In this document: piece by piece, positions 1-11,379 of the stretch
Position numbering within the stretch: the first letter of the stretch is position 1
Layout: each line of letters opens with the position of its first letter
Assembly: GCA_036971715.1 (NCBI GenBank)
Contig: JAVHJL010000011.1
Coordinates: 1,054,001-1,118,000, forward strand
DNA length: 64,000 bases
Reading direction: 5' to 3'
Source: Arthrobotrys musiformis
Lineage: Eukaryota; Ascomycota; Orbiliomycetes; Orbiliales; Orbiliaceae
Made by a program: the position numbers and the translations under genes
The notes under the pieces: model-generated
The model's input: only the letters and a program-made list of their open reading frames with translations
Told to the model about the DNA's origin: nothing
Database searches by the model: none

Positions 1-287
1 TACCGTGGGAATCCCTTCTTCCGCATTTCTTAGGTATTTCAGGAATGATCGATAATACTGACAGGAGGGGGGTATCATTTGGGCTCAAGTGGCTTGTGAT
101 CAGTTGGATGCCTGTTGAGAGTTTGACGCAAAGATTTAGGAGTTCTTCGTTGGCTCGGAAGGTGCTGTGGTTGGTTTATTCGTCGTTTTGTGCCGTTTGG
201 TCTAGTTTGTGGGCGTATATGCAATTCTTTGGGGGGGATAAGGTCGAGGTGAAGTTCGAAATAGATAGCAAGGGGCTGAAGCACTGA
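1..287 (+). CDS. 3' end of an unidentified protein gene (partial at left edge)
   Basis: An open frame runs in from the window edge (first full codon at base 3) and stops at TGA 285-287, giving about 94 C-terminal residues. An internal ATG at 45 is unlikely to be the true start because the frame stays open to the edge. The segment holds a hydrophobic, aromatic-rich stretch (LWLVYSSFCAVWSSLWAYMQ, roughly residues 56-75 of the visible part) that could be a membrane helix, followed by a charged tail. I do not recognise the family. A possible splice acceptor lies at 41-42, so the exon could instead begin at base 43. The next gene is convergent, about 210 bp away. Confidence 0.4.
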   Translation, partial: PWESLLPHFLGISGMIDNTDRRGVSFGLKWLVISWMPVESLTQRFRSSSLARKVLWLVYSSFCAVWSSLWAYMQFFGGDKVEVKFEIDSKGLKH

Positions 288-497
288 CTGCTAGATAGAA
301 TATATGTCATGTATGTACTTTATAGACTCCAAAGTTGAAGGATAGACTAGAAGAAGCCAAAAACCCGCACACCCAAATGATCTCATATAACCATATAGCT
401 ATCCTGATACCATACCCTTTAATTTGCTTCGTACCAGCCCACCAGTGGTAATACCCCTCTGGCCCTCATCAGCCCTTCTACAAATCAACCTCCGTTA

Positions 498-1660
498 CTA
501 AAACCACCCCCTCCTCTTCTTCTCACCTAATGCCGCAATGCTCCTTCCTTTCCCACCGAAAACCCTTTGCCAAACTGACTTCTTCACCACCACTTTCCCA
601 GTAAAATACCCAACCCCGGCCGTCATAAATATCTTCTGAACTACCCCGGCTACCGCGAATACGTCCCATACCGCCCCCGCAGCGCCTTTAAACGTAGTCG
701 GTACCATTTTTGGCCGAGGAGGTAGCTTGGGCAGTACTGGAGTCGGCACATTCTTTGTTTTGCTACAAAATAGTATATTAGTCTTCATCTTCGTGCTGAA
801 GCGGCCGTATCAAGGTATCAAAATACCACATACCTCGCCTTCACCCCAATCCGCTCCCACAAACCAAACAACTTCCACCCCATCCCCAACCCCAGCAACA
901 AAACTGCAATCAAAATCATGAAAACGGCCGCACTAATCCAAAACAGCCGCTCCAGTCTTTCTCTATCATCTTCTTTATAACCTAGTACCTCTTCAATCGT
1001 GTATCCCTCTCGACCATCCCGTCCGTTTGCCCGCATGCGGTCTAGGCGGCCGTAGAGCTCTTCTGGGTCGTAGATGGTGTCGACCTGGGGTTCGTATGTT
1101 TCGAAGTCGTCTTCTTGTTTTATCTTTACTCTGTCTTTTATGTAGGAAGGGTTGGATTGGTAGATTGTATTGCGGAGGGGTTTGATGGAGCGGGTGGCTG
1201 GGTATACCGCCCAGCGGTTTAGAAGCTCTTCGTCATCTTCGCTGGGGGTTGGAGATTGCTCCATGGTGGAAGAGAGGCGGTTTATAGAATTGCGGCTCTC
1301 CTCAGTCGAGGCGGTGGGGTTTGATGATGCGAGAACGGTGGGTTCCGTATCAGTTTCTCCGTCTTCTGTGTCGTCCGCTTCCAATATATCGCCGTCTTCA
1401 TCTCTCTCACGGATTTGTGGAGTTTTTGTATCCTTATGGGTAGATTTATCCCGCGAGTCATAGTCATTTTTCTCCACCGGTGGCTCCGGCCATTCCCCAT
1501 CTATTGGCGGTAGTAGAACGCAGAACGGGTATAACTCCTCCTCCTTCGGCTTCTTCGGCCGCAATTCCCTTCGTGATGTCGGTGCAGTGGTATTTTTATC
1601 GTTATTACCCTGGGGCCTCTTCCTACGGTTTGCGGCTCTTAGTGCTGCTTCTGGATCCAT
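498..1660 (-). CDS. Single-pass membrane protein of unknown function, two exons
   Basis: Exons 1660..834 and 762..498 (minus strand) join to 363 residues. The 71-nt intron (833..763) has a GTATGT donor, a GACTAAT branch site and a TTTTGTAG acceptor, and splicing keeps the frame. The N-terminal two thirds are charged, low in complexity and probably disordered, with long Glu/Asp-, Ser- and Thr-rich stretches. A strong transmembrane helix follows (WISAAVFMILIAVLLLGLGM, about residues 244-263). After it comes a basic tail with a second moderately hydrophobic part (VWDVFAVAGVVQKIFMTAGV) and a very basic end. The topology suggests a cytosolic acidic domain anchored in an internal membrane. I do not recognise the family. 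The start was taken as the first ATG of the long frame. Confidence 0.65.
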
Positions 1661-2132
1661 GGGTTCTTGCTTCTTTGTATTTTTATACTTTGGGTAGATG
1701 AATTATCGTTAGTTTTTCCTCCGGTTTTGTGATTATTCCTACTTCGTGGGGATTATCCCTAGAACCCGATTAATTATTTTTTTCAAAATGTTAAGTTACG
1801 AACTAACAAAGTTCGAGGATCTCAAGTTCGCAGCATGTATATCATCAGTAGCGCCTAGTAATCCGAATGAACCGTTCATTCTATTAATTCGTTTCATGAT
1901 GCCATAAACGAAGGCAAAGGGGTTTTTTGCATATTGTGTCGTGTCTACCATATTATACAAGAACGTAAACAAAAACTATCATTCAGGGAAAAAAGAAGGG
2001 GTAAAACACCCAAAGTGAGCCTCAAAAAAAAAAAAGTCCATACCCCATGAATAATCCTCAAAGAAATAACACCGTGCTCGAGAGAGATGGATGTACTAGT
2101 GTGTGTGGTTGGTATCGAGCAGAAGGATGAAG
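1661..2132. other. Intergenic, head of one minus gene and tail of the next
   Basis: This holds the upstream region of the membrane-protein gene and the 3' region of prp21. The sequence is AT-rich with A and T runs near 1770 and 2026. I see no gene. Confidence 0.6.
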
Positions 2133-4069
2133 CTAATTCCTTCTCGGCCCAACAGTCGGATTCAAGAATTCCTGTTGCTTCTTTTGAATAGCACTGATCT
2201 GGTCGGTCATGCTGACAGACTGAAGCTGTTGCAATCTCACCGACTCCCTGCTGTCGGCGTGACCATCCCATGCTATAACCGGCTTCTTCCTTCTCTCGTC
2301 CCCTTCATCTACAGTACCAGGCTGGACATCGAATAAATCGGAGCGCTGGCTGGCTAATCGTTTCAGGTTTGCAGCGACATCTGCGGTGGAAAGGTTTGTC
2401 GTCGAGTACTTGGCTTCCGCGCGGGCTCTTTGTTCTTTCCAACGGGGATCCAAAAGTTCAACTATAGCGCACGAACAAAGAATTAGCAACAGTCCGGCAG
2501 TCTGGTTTACGAGACAACGCACGCACTAAAAAAAACCAATAACGGTAAAAACGGGGGAAACTCACTTCTCATATGCTGCTCCAGCTCATCCAGCGGAATA
2601 AGCTGTTTACAGTTCGGACAGATAGTAGTCTGTGCCGCACCACGTCTATTCGCAGCAGCTGTAGCAGCGCGGGGTACATAATCGCTCCTAATCTTCATAG
2701 GAGCTGTGCCTCCCTGTGCTTCGGCTCTAGCTTGTTCAGCGCGGGCCTGTGCCTCTCTTCTCTCGCGTATTCTCGCCATCTCCTCGTCCTCATTGTCGGA
2801 ATCAGGTTCCATAGCCACATCCATAGTCTCCTCATCGTCTTCCTCTTGGATTGGTTCTGGAATGTATGTTCCAGAATCATAATCCTCGCCTGTCGGCATG
2901 GCTTCCTCGATACGAAGCTGGTTGCTGTTCAGGGACATCAAAGCCTTTTGCTCCAAGGAAGCATGTTGGAGGTCAGAGAGTGAGGTTGGGGGAGGTAGGT
3001 CGGCGTGATCGTCGGCTTCTGTGAAAGTGATGGTCTCAACGACAGCGAAGTCGTGCCAGTCGATTTGCGCATACGCCAATTTCTCCTTGTCTTCCTCTTC
3101 CTCTTGCTTCTTCTTCTCCTCCGCTTGATGCTTCACCCATTCCGACCTCTGCTTCGCGGCATCTATCAAGTGGAATCTGTCCCCGAAGTTCTTGCTGAGC
3201 TGTTCCATCCGCTCTTCTTTATCGGTGGGGCTAAGAATAAGGGTGTATTGGTCGACGAGGCGGGTGAAATACTGGTAAAATGAGTGATTGGGCCGCAGGA
3301 AATCGAATTGGTAATTGCGCGCCTCGCGCTGGGATAGAGTAGTCATGAACTGCCTGCCATTTTTCGCAACAAACAGTGCGGTCAATCGCAATACATCCCT
3401 ACAGCCCCACAAATTAGCTCCGCTCAACGTCCCCCACAGTGAAAATTTGATATGGAAGAACTCACAAATCTTGCGCGCTGATAGCTGGCATTCTCGCCGA
3501 GAACTGGAATTCGGGTGGTGGAGCCGGTCCAGGCGGCGCTTCGGGTTCTGCGGCGGGGGCTGCGCTAGCATCAGTACGACCGGCCGCGACGGCGGTTGAT
3601 CTTCCCGCACGCGTTTCTTCGAGGCGCCATACGTAGAACGGATTATACGGGTCCCCGGGGGTCAAGAATGAGAATTTGGGGTTCGTTCGCTCCTTATCGC
3701 GGATACGCACTAAACATTGCGGTCCACAGGTTAGAATCATTGCGGGGAGGTTTGGTGAGCTCCCCAGGAAGGGGGGTGGAGGGGGGCGTGGAAGAACGTA
3801 CTTTCGAAAGCTTCGCCATTTCGAGCGACGTACCCCGCGGTTTTCTCAACAATAGCTATTATGAACAGACCGGGCGTTAGTATAAAGTTCCTTCAGCCTA
3901 ATATGAAACTATCAGACACACGGGCGATGGAAGATAGAAAGGTGGTTCATGAAAACAACGTACCTCGAATCTCCTTGGGCGGTAACACGACGCCTGCTGG
4001 AGCTTTTGCCGCCTCCTCGTTGGAGACAATCGTGATCGGAGGGGGGATATCTGCGGCGGAAGGGGCCAT
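2133..4069 (-). CDS. prp21: Splicing factor 3A subunit 1 (SF3a120 / Prp21 / Sap114)
   Basis: Five exons (4069..3964, 3855..3802, 3709..3466, 3398..2566, 2461..2133) join in frame to 521 residues. The protein is part of the SF3a complex of U2 snRNP and helps fix U2 at the branch site. The first SURP module spans about residues 36-85 (IVEKTAGYVARNG then RIRDKERTNPKFSFLTPGDPY), and the second about 136-190 (DVLRLTALFVAKNGRQFM, FDFLRPNHSFYQYF). A coiled charged segment and an acidic middle follow. A zinc-finger-like CPNC (395-398) leads to HMRIELLDPRW, the junction typical of SF3A1. There is no C-terminal ubiquitin-like domain as in the animal protein; the chain ends soon after the basic region. 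The start is the ATG before APSAADIPPP, because the longer frame upstream is not protein-like. Introns are 67-108 nt, and the third-exon acceptor has a clear CTAAC branch site. Confidence 0.93.
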
Positions 4070-5182
4070 TTTGTCTGATGGGGGGAGTATCGTAATGACG
4101 GCGGCGGATAGTTTTGGCGACGGCAATTGTGCAGTCGACGAAGTGTGAAGATGTAAGTTTGGGAAGACGTGATGTGTAGGAAACGATGACCCTTGTCCAC
4201 CATTTCGAGACTTTGCCAAGCCTCCGCGCGATTGGCCGAACACAAATGACGGCAACGCACGAAATGCAACAATGTCGCTTCATGCCTCAATACCAGTTCT
4301 CGGGCATGACGCTGCGTATATCGTATCGAATCTAGTATTGTTAATATATATTGGCTCGCTATACTATAATATGCCTTTGCTGCCTGGTAGCTTGCTAAAT
4401 CCAGGCTCCAGTCTGTCCAGATGCACTATAAACCACATTCTCTGCAATACTTATCAAGTATTCGGGCTCTCGAATCGAGTGTTCACACACAATTTCGAGC
4501 CTTCGAGGGTACAATAATTTTAGTTAAGAAACTGCTTACATTAGTCTATAATAAAAATTCTCGAGAAACCCCGGCCCCACAAATACGCACCACATTCAAC
4601 TCAGTCACAGAATGTCCACACACAGCCGACTCATACATCCCCTCACATCTAGACTCGTACCCAGGCGCCCAGGCCCTATTCTTTATCGATAGCCTTACTC
4701 GGAGACAGATTCCATCGTACTCAGAGCTGGAGGGCAATCAAAGATCGTCCAGGGCCAGTATTAGATTATACAGCATAATTCAAAACACCGCAATATAATA
4801 GGCTTTAATACTCGCTTGGTTAATTCTATACCCCAAAGCAAAATGACAATATTCAAGTACAATTAAATTCTACAAGGTGGGGCTTTATGTATACCTAAAC
4901 GTCTTCGTCGAGGTTCCAAGGCAGGACAAGCCATGGATTAGATCGTAGTGCTATGCTCACCCACAAAGGGCCGCATTGTAACCCATGACATGAGATCGTT
5001 GGATAATTCAACTTCTATCCTATCCCCGCGTATCTAGCAATATCCCCAGACGTCCGGCAGCTACAATCGTACAAACATTTCAAGTAAACATAAACCATAA
5101 ATGACCTCGCCCAACCATCCAAATCCCAAATCCCAGCCCAACCACAACCATATCAGCCAAACCCGAGCCCCGTGACATCAAT
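4070..5182. other. Intergenic between prp21 and tRNA-Ile
   Basis: This is the probable prp21 promoter followed by AT-rich sequence. Short frames exist but have no protein character. Nothing else is recognised. Confidence 0.5.
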
Positions 5183-5276
5183 GGTCTCTTAGCTCAGTTG
5201 GTTAGAGCGTCGTGCTAATAGCTTCTCTCCGAAGCCAGTAACGCGAAGGCCAGAGGTTCGAGCCCTCTATGGACCA
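5183..5276 (+). tRNA. tRNA-Ile(AAU) with a 20-nt intron
   Basis: The cloverleaf folds as D stem GCTC/GAGC, anticodon stem TCGTG/CGCGA, loop CTAATAA with anticodon AAT, T stem AGAGG/CCTCT and loop TTCGAGC, with discriminator A at 5276. The intron (5221-5240) sits right after position 37, the standard eukaryotic site. A box (TAGCTCAGTTGG) and B box (GGTTCGAGCCC) promoters are intact. The acceptor stem GGTCTCT against ATGGACC leaves one C-U mismatch at 6-67 and one T-G pair at 5-68, so folding may be weaker than usual. CCA is not encoded beyond the single A. Confidence 0.9.
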
Positions 5277-6664
5277 GCGATTCTTTTTGCCGCCAATCAT
5301 CACACCCATGATCTAGTATGCGATTTTTTTTTTTCGTGGTGGTGAGTCAGTGTCTACGCTAATTTTTTATGCGCAGGGTTTGTCGCTTGGTTTTGTGCGA
5401 GAGAAATATAGAACATAACTCAGGGTTTGACGGAACGGGCAGGTTGCTTCGTGATGACAGGCATTGTCAGATCTGCCGGGGGCAAGGGGATCAGATCTGA
5501 CCGATTCGATTCGATTTTGTGAGCATAGGGTTGCTTACGGCTGGGGCACCCTGCCGGCCTTGAATACGATACCTCGGCTCCAAGGACTCTACGATAAACT
5601 AGGTTTGAAAATTTTTCCAAAAAAAAATCCATGAACGAAAATTTTCGATTCAGGGTTACAAACACCAGGATTATAGCAGCATTCGATGTGTTGGAGTCCC
5701 GAATGTTGGATATTTGTTACCAGCAACACAGAACCAATGGCAGCCTGTTTGGATTACAATATTCCTCCACTGGACGATGCTCAATGTAACAAGAGACCTC
5801 ACTGCTGGTTGGGTAGCACGTTGATACAGTTGGATTGTTGCTTCCAAGCTATGTAAAGAGTTAGCATCTCCTTCCAGGCTGTAAAACCGTTGGCCGTTGA
5901 ATTAATTTCCTGTGCCTGGATGTTTCGGGCAGTGCGCAGTGCAGTACACGAGTAAGATCACGTTTGAAGCGCCAACTTTAGGAAATTGTTATCACCATGA
6001 CGTCGACAGGATCAGGGATATATATATATTTATACTTATACATATGTCGAGTAATGGTGAGATAAGAATTTGGAAATATCGCACCTCGGTCATACCAGCG
6101 CGACGGTACACCGCTTGGACTTGGGAATTAAAGGGTAAGCTTAGTTAGTATCCAAGTTGTCTCTGAAAAGATAGACGTAAAATTTAAACCTAGTAGATAT
6201 GTGCAGGGGATGAGCTTGGAGATTTGCAATGCTAGCTTACAATTGCAGCATCAATCATACCTTCCACCACCTCGCGAGTCATAGTTTTCCTGAGTACATT
6301 AGGTACATCTTCAATCCCTACGAGTACTGGGTATTTTGAATTGTTATTTGCGAGAGAGTAAGACAAGTCCGCAAAATTGGCAATGTTGGGTTGGGTTCAA
6401 TATCAAGTTGGTTCAATGGAAGTACCCGCCGTACAGTATAATCCGTAGTCGCCCGCAACACGAAAGCAGCATTCGATCCGCCATATATAATTTCGATTGA
6501 CTCGGTTCAAACTACCTAAATAAGCATAAAAGAACGTCTAGTTTCGAGGCTAACTAAATAACACCAATCTCCGTTCTAGGACAGGTATAGAATTATGATC
6601 GAACCTACAGCTTTGACTAGAATGAGAGGGCTGGCCATGGGGCGAGCCTTGGATTGTTGCATAT
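5277..6664. other. Intergenic, no gene seen
   Basis: The region is AT-rich with short runs of TATATA near 6020. Frames stay below 85 codons and none looks like protein. A T-run just after the tRNA (5322-5334) is the likely RNA polymerase III terminator. Confidence 0.5.
5322..5334 (+). terminator. Likely Pol III terminator of tRNA-Ile
   Basis: A run of more than ten T residues starts about 45 bp after the mature 3' end of the tRNA gene. Pol III usually stops at four or more T; this is the first long run downstream. Confidence 0.5.
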
Positions 6665-7756
6665 TTACACGGCAACGATATTGAAGTCATCGAGGTAAAT
6701 CACCTTCTCATCCATGCCACTCGACAGCCCTCGCAGCAAACTGACCTTTACATATGTTAGGTCAGATAAAGCTCTGAAGCTCCCAGTCGCGAGTGTCCAT
6801 ACTGAGGGCATATTTCTACCGCTCAAGTTTATTACTTCCTCGCCATTGGTGATAGATACGATGATGTAGATTGCCTCCGTGGTGCCGGCGGGTGCCTCGA
6901 TTTTATATCTAAAGGAGAGGTTGTACACTGCGTCGGTGCAAGTAGACAGCTTCTGGTCAAACATAACGGCGCTAAAACCGCGCCTCTTTCCGTGCGGGGG
7001 AAGGACGTTTTTCAAATCGCGTGTTCCAGGTGGTGGAAGAGTGGCCTTGAAAACGTGGTTTTGGTTGGCGGCTGCTTCATCTAGGACAACAGCATGACCC
7101 CCTTGAATCGTGTTCTTTGGTACTTTAACAATATACCATGGTTCGAGACTGTTTGGGGACTCGAAATCTCCATTTTGAAGCGCTGGTGTCGCAGTAGGAC
7201 TGCAGGTGGTGGAGATTGTGACGGTTTTTGTGGTCGTGGTAGTTGTGGTCATGGTAGCTCTGGGAGCTTGTGGGCTGAATCCAGCTAGACAGGCGGATTT
7301 CACCTCATCGACCTGGTCGGCACACACACTACGAACTTCATCGAAAAAAGAAGCCTCGTCGCATTCCAGCAGGTGCGGCTTTAGCGTAGCTGCACCAAGC
7401 AAGGCACCCGTGGGAGAGACACTGACAGTAGTGGCTACTTCTTGTGTAGGCCCTTGGGTCGCTGAAGTCATGACAAAAGTCCAGAACGTCACGGTGGCCG
7501 TCAAGACCGATGGCTCCAATATTGGATTACAGATTAGATCCATAAATTTTCTATATAACCAAATTAACTTATGGCACCTCACCACTTTCAACAGAGAAGA
7601 TCAGTGACTCGACAAGAGCCAAGGATCGTCAAATAGAACTTTTCTTTGAACGGTACACTGCAAGCAGAAATCAAAGTGCATGTTTCTCGAGGCAGCTGCC
7701 GGGGCAGCCAAGATATTTGAAACCAGTGTTACTAGAATTATCAAAAGCGGGTTCAT
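6665..7756 (-). CDS. Secreted protein with a carbohydrate-binding-like domain; frame broken by one TGA or an unresolved intron
   Basis: An ATG at 7756 opens a clear signal peptide (MNPLLIILVTLVSNILAAPA). The same frame then reads through to 6665 with one break, a TGA at 7603-7601. Either a multiple-of-three intron removes the TGA (GT sites exist before it and TATATAG acts as a possible acceptor near 7545), or the gene is disabled. The body carries a Thr-rich linker (ATMTTTTTTTKTVTIST) and then a domain opening with ALQNGDFESPNSLEPWYI and ending YLDDFNIVAV. That is the usual start and end of CBM4/9-type (cenC-like) beta-sandwich domains in fungal extracellular proteins. The upstream part has several Cys and probably forms a small separate domain. 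Function is inferred only from this architecture. The exact exon border is not resolved. Confidence 0.55.
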
Positions 7757-10700
7757 GGTGATTTGTTTTTAAGAGTAATCGATGTCCCGGATTGTGTGTA
7801 GCTATCGCTATATCGTTATATTGGGTATCCTCAATTGTCTCGTAAATTTATAAACCGGAGCCGCTACGAGGCTATAATTGCAGTCTTATATACCATGACC
7901 ACAACAGCATAGAAGTACAATACCGCACAGAATATCCATACTTTATGTCCTAATACTGTATCATGACCATTCCCAAATGCCCCCACACGAACAAATTTAA
8001 AGCCGACCTCGAAGGGAAGAATCTAGATATCGAAGCTCAAGCCATCGCCCTAAACGCAGGCAATCGATAAATTCTCGAACTGCAAGGGCATGCCTAGGCA
8101 GTGGTCATGATAATTATGAATTCTAGAGCCAGGTCAACTTCATCACGTGAATCATGATTAGTTCAATAATATTTGCAAATTAAGGGTCAACCGGTCTCGC
8201 ACCTAGGACTAACTCTTAACTGGCGGCTAGCAAGTCTATATTTCGAACTAACACTTCCCGTTGTCAAAAAGCTTATATTCTAAATTATATCATCTTCTAG
8301 CTTACGCAACTTACCGCAATATCACAGCTATACACACTTAAGCACCTAGCTAGCTAGCTCCTGACTTATCGAGCTTGTTCCGGCAGAAAAAAATATTGTC
8401 TCGCAAAGGAGCCGGCCAGGTACCAGAAAATCCAAGCTCAGGCACTAAATCAGTTTGTTGCATTTAATATCGAGCTGCTTGAATATGCACCTACGGCACG
8501 GTATAATCCGGACTTGATATTATCGCATGCACGAAAGCGGACATTTCCGAAAACAGAGCCAATTGCAAGATTGGAAATTAAGTATGATCTAGATTCCGGT
8601 TTTACGGATTTTTGCCAACTTGTCGAACTGAAGACCTAACAGGTACCGTTATATATGATACACTGGCATGCTGTGTTGGTAGACTAGCTAAGCTCCGTTA
8701 TAACCGAGTCCTTCGTAGCTAAACGTTTTGCAACTAACGCTAGCTAATAGCTAATCAAACTGCAATATACGAAGGGTCGCTCGGGATATAGCTAGCTCAC
8801 CGGTACGGGCAACGTGTGCAACCGTGGTTGCATTTATGCCATGGGGATCCCCGAGAAACCTTTGGGTTTGAATCATTAATATCCCAGGGGGGAATAGCAA
8901 ACTAAAATCTCAGACCATTATTTCCGAAGTTCAAAGACCCATGTTAATTAATGGAGACACACTATTGTCCCAGCACAAGGGTTCATTTTCGCAGTTGAAG
9001 AAAGAAAGAAAAAGGTCCGCCAACACGTTTGTTCGAAATTCAGCTGGTTCTTGTGGTGGCTTCAGCTGAGATCCAAGCACGATGCATCCGAGCTACGAAA
9101 AACTGCAACCCGGATCCCAGCACGATGCAGCTTCGTTTACTGAAGCAAGCGAGTCCATCCGATTGATGGGATCGGATCCAATGGCAACGACTGGCAAAGC
9201 TCCGCAAGACCCAATCATAATGAGTGTTCTATGCATTCTTTCGAGATCATATCACAGACGAATACGAGAGATTCCGATAAGTTCGACAATCACCTATCGC
9301 GAATTTCGGTATGTCAAAATCGCCGACCAGAGATTACATCATGATTCATGCAGGCGGATGGGGTCGCGCAGGTGGTTTAGGTTTCTCGTGCTTCATTTTG
9401 TCCCACGTTGGACCAAAAGAAAATGTTGGTCGAGTTTTTGCAGCTTTGCAAGTCGAAACGATGGGATGATCCCAGGCTGGACTGTGGCACTAAACTAAGT
9501 AGGTTGCCGCTAGAGGCTTGGCTACCCAGCGGGCTGGAGAGTTTGTGCGCCAACCAGGGCAAGTCGACGAATGAGAGGGCGAGTAGACCCACTGGTGGCC
9601 GACCGCTTTTGGAGGTTACCCGGAGTTGGGAAGGGTTGATTGGGTGGATTGGTTTGCCCCTTGTTCCTGACGCTAGTCCTCAGAGCCGTCGATGGGAAGG
9701 TTTTCGCACAAGAAGACACGCTTCCAGAAGGCGATATGAGGGAAACGGTGAAGCTGGCGGGTCATCGTTTCGTGAAACATGGAAGCGATGGTGTAGCAAT
9801 CGAAAGATGCACATATGCACATACATTGAAGCATCACGGGATGCGATATTTGTGATTTTGTGATATTCGTGCGCGCTTGGTGAAGGTGGGAGGACCCCAT
9901 GACACTTCTGAAGCTTTCCCGCAGGGTCGAACCGGGTTGGATGAATCCGTGCATGAAGCAGCGTCCTTTCTCATGTCGGCATCCCTTTTCTGACGAAATT
10001 TCCCGTTCTGTCGAAAACAAAGCCAGGAGGGCGGACGAAGTAGCGCGTACCCAGCACTCCATATGATGGTGGATTGATTGTCAATGTCCTCCTCCTTTCT
10101 CCTTCCTCGTCGACGTTCGAACTCGAATCCGCATAGCAAAGAGAGGGAGGGTGCATAGTGCATACAGACTAACTAGCCTACTAACCAACAGATCTCGAGA
10201 TCGAGAACAAGTTAGCTAGTAGCGATAGTAGCTGTGTGTCGTTCATTCCTTCAGCCCCCCCTTCTCCCTCTGCTTCGTCTTGCCTTCGTTCGTTCTCATT
10301 CTCTTCGGTTTCTTCTTCTTTGGCTGGCACGCACTCAGGCACGCACGCACCCCACATTCCTTTGGTCTCTATTTTTGCCTATTGTATTGTTAGTTCCACA
10401 CATAGACGAACGCCATCGTATCAGTCAACCATCGCAAGGTACTCCCCTTTCTTGTCCCTTTTGCCTTCCTTAAACCCGTTGACCAGGTAAGTACTTAGTC
10501 AGTGTGCTGAGAGTGTGCAGTGCAGCGCAGCACAGGGCGGTGGAGTGATATAATCGATATCACTTTGCATCGAATTGATGATTTGATAGTACTTCGTCTA
10601 CTCTATTCCGAGTGACAGCTGCATGAGAATCAAAGCCCTGAAACACTCTTTCTTCCTTTCTCTTCCCTCTTTCCCTCCTCTTTCCCTCTCCTGGTTTCCA

Positions 10701-11379
10701 TGCAGACGAAAGCGACTCAAACAAGACTAAAGAAAATAAAATATTCTCAGCGGGTTAGCTCCAGCGCCGTGAGAGTGTGTGGACGAACCTCGTCCGCCTA
10801 AGATTCCCGTTCTCGTTCCCATTTGCTGTGGTGTTTTCCCTCCTCAAATCAAATTTCGTTTTTCCCCTGGCCAGAACCTCTCCTTCTCCCATCCATCCAC
10901 CCATCACCACCTCCAACCATCAGTCAATCAACTGGCCTCGACTAACCGACCAACCATCCATCCACCCAGGCTATCTCTTTTCATCAACCAAGAGACTTCG
11001 ACCTCATCTCCTCTTTCTCCCCGACGCTCGTTTAGTTAAGTTAAAACTATCGAAAACCCGCGTCTTCACGACATTCCGACATCCGCCAGGCACCAAAGGT
11101 GATCCAAATCTGGTCTGGTCCGTGGGTTCAAGGGGCCTTTTGCTGGAATAGTAAACCTGGTTTGGGACTAATCTTACCACCGACATTCATTATTTCTCCG
11201 TGGTTCCAAAAACATATTACGAATACATCATTATTACTATTATCACTCGCTATCGTTGTCCTTCATATCACCAGTTCACCCCGCTCTTTCCCTCCCTCTT
11301 ATCTCTCTTTTTTATTTTTATTTTTATTTTATTTTATTTTATATTTTGGTTGTATCTCAGATGAATCGTTTATGAAAGA
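7757..11379. other. Long intergenic interval with a protein-like remnant and the erf2 leader
   Basis: The first part (7.8-8.9 kb) is AT-rich and holds a start-less open stretch at about 8355-8639. The last part, from about 10.2 kb to 11.38 kb, is strongly pyrimidine-rich on the plus strand (runs of CTTTCC, TTTTA repeats at 11310-11345). This is typical of a long fungal promoter and 5' leader for erf2. Frames at 9082-9863 have unlikely composition and were not accepted. Confidence 0.5.
8355..8639 (+). pseudogene. Open, protein-like stretch without a start codon
   Basis: About 94 codons are open, bounded by a stop at each end and lacking any in-frame ATG near the 5' end. The translation has ordinary amino-acid use (for example RYQKIQAQALNQFVAFNIE and ARLEIKYDLDSGFTDFCQL), unlike the neighbouring noise frames. 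It may be the last exon of a lost gene or a chance frame. A short ATG frame at 7964-8071 lies upstream and could be another piece. No family is recognised. Confidence 0.25.

Noticed and set aside
9082..9863. Plus-strand frames of 138 and 151 codons
   Set aside because: Trp/Arg-rich translations without family features; overlapping open frames on both strands suggest composition, not coding.
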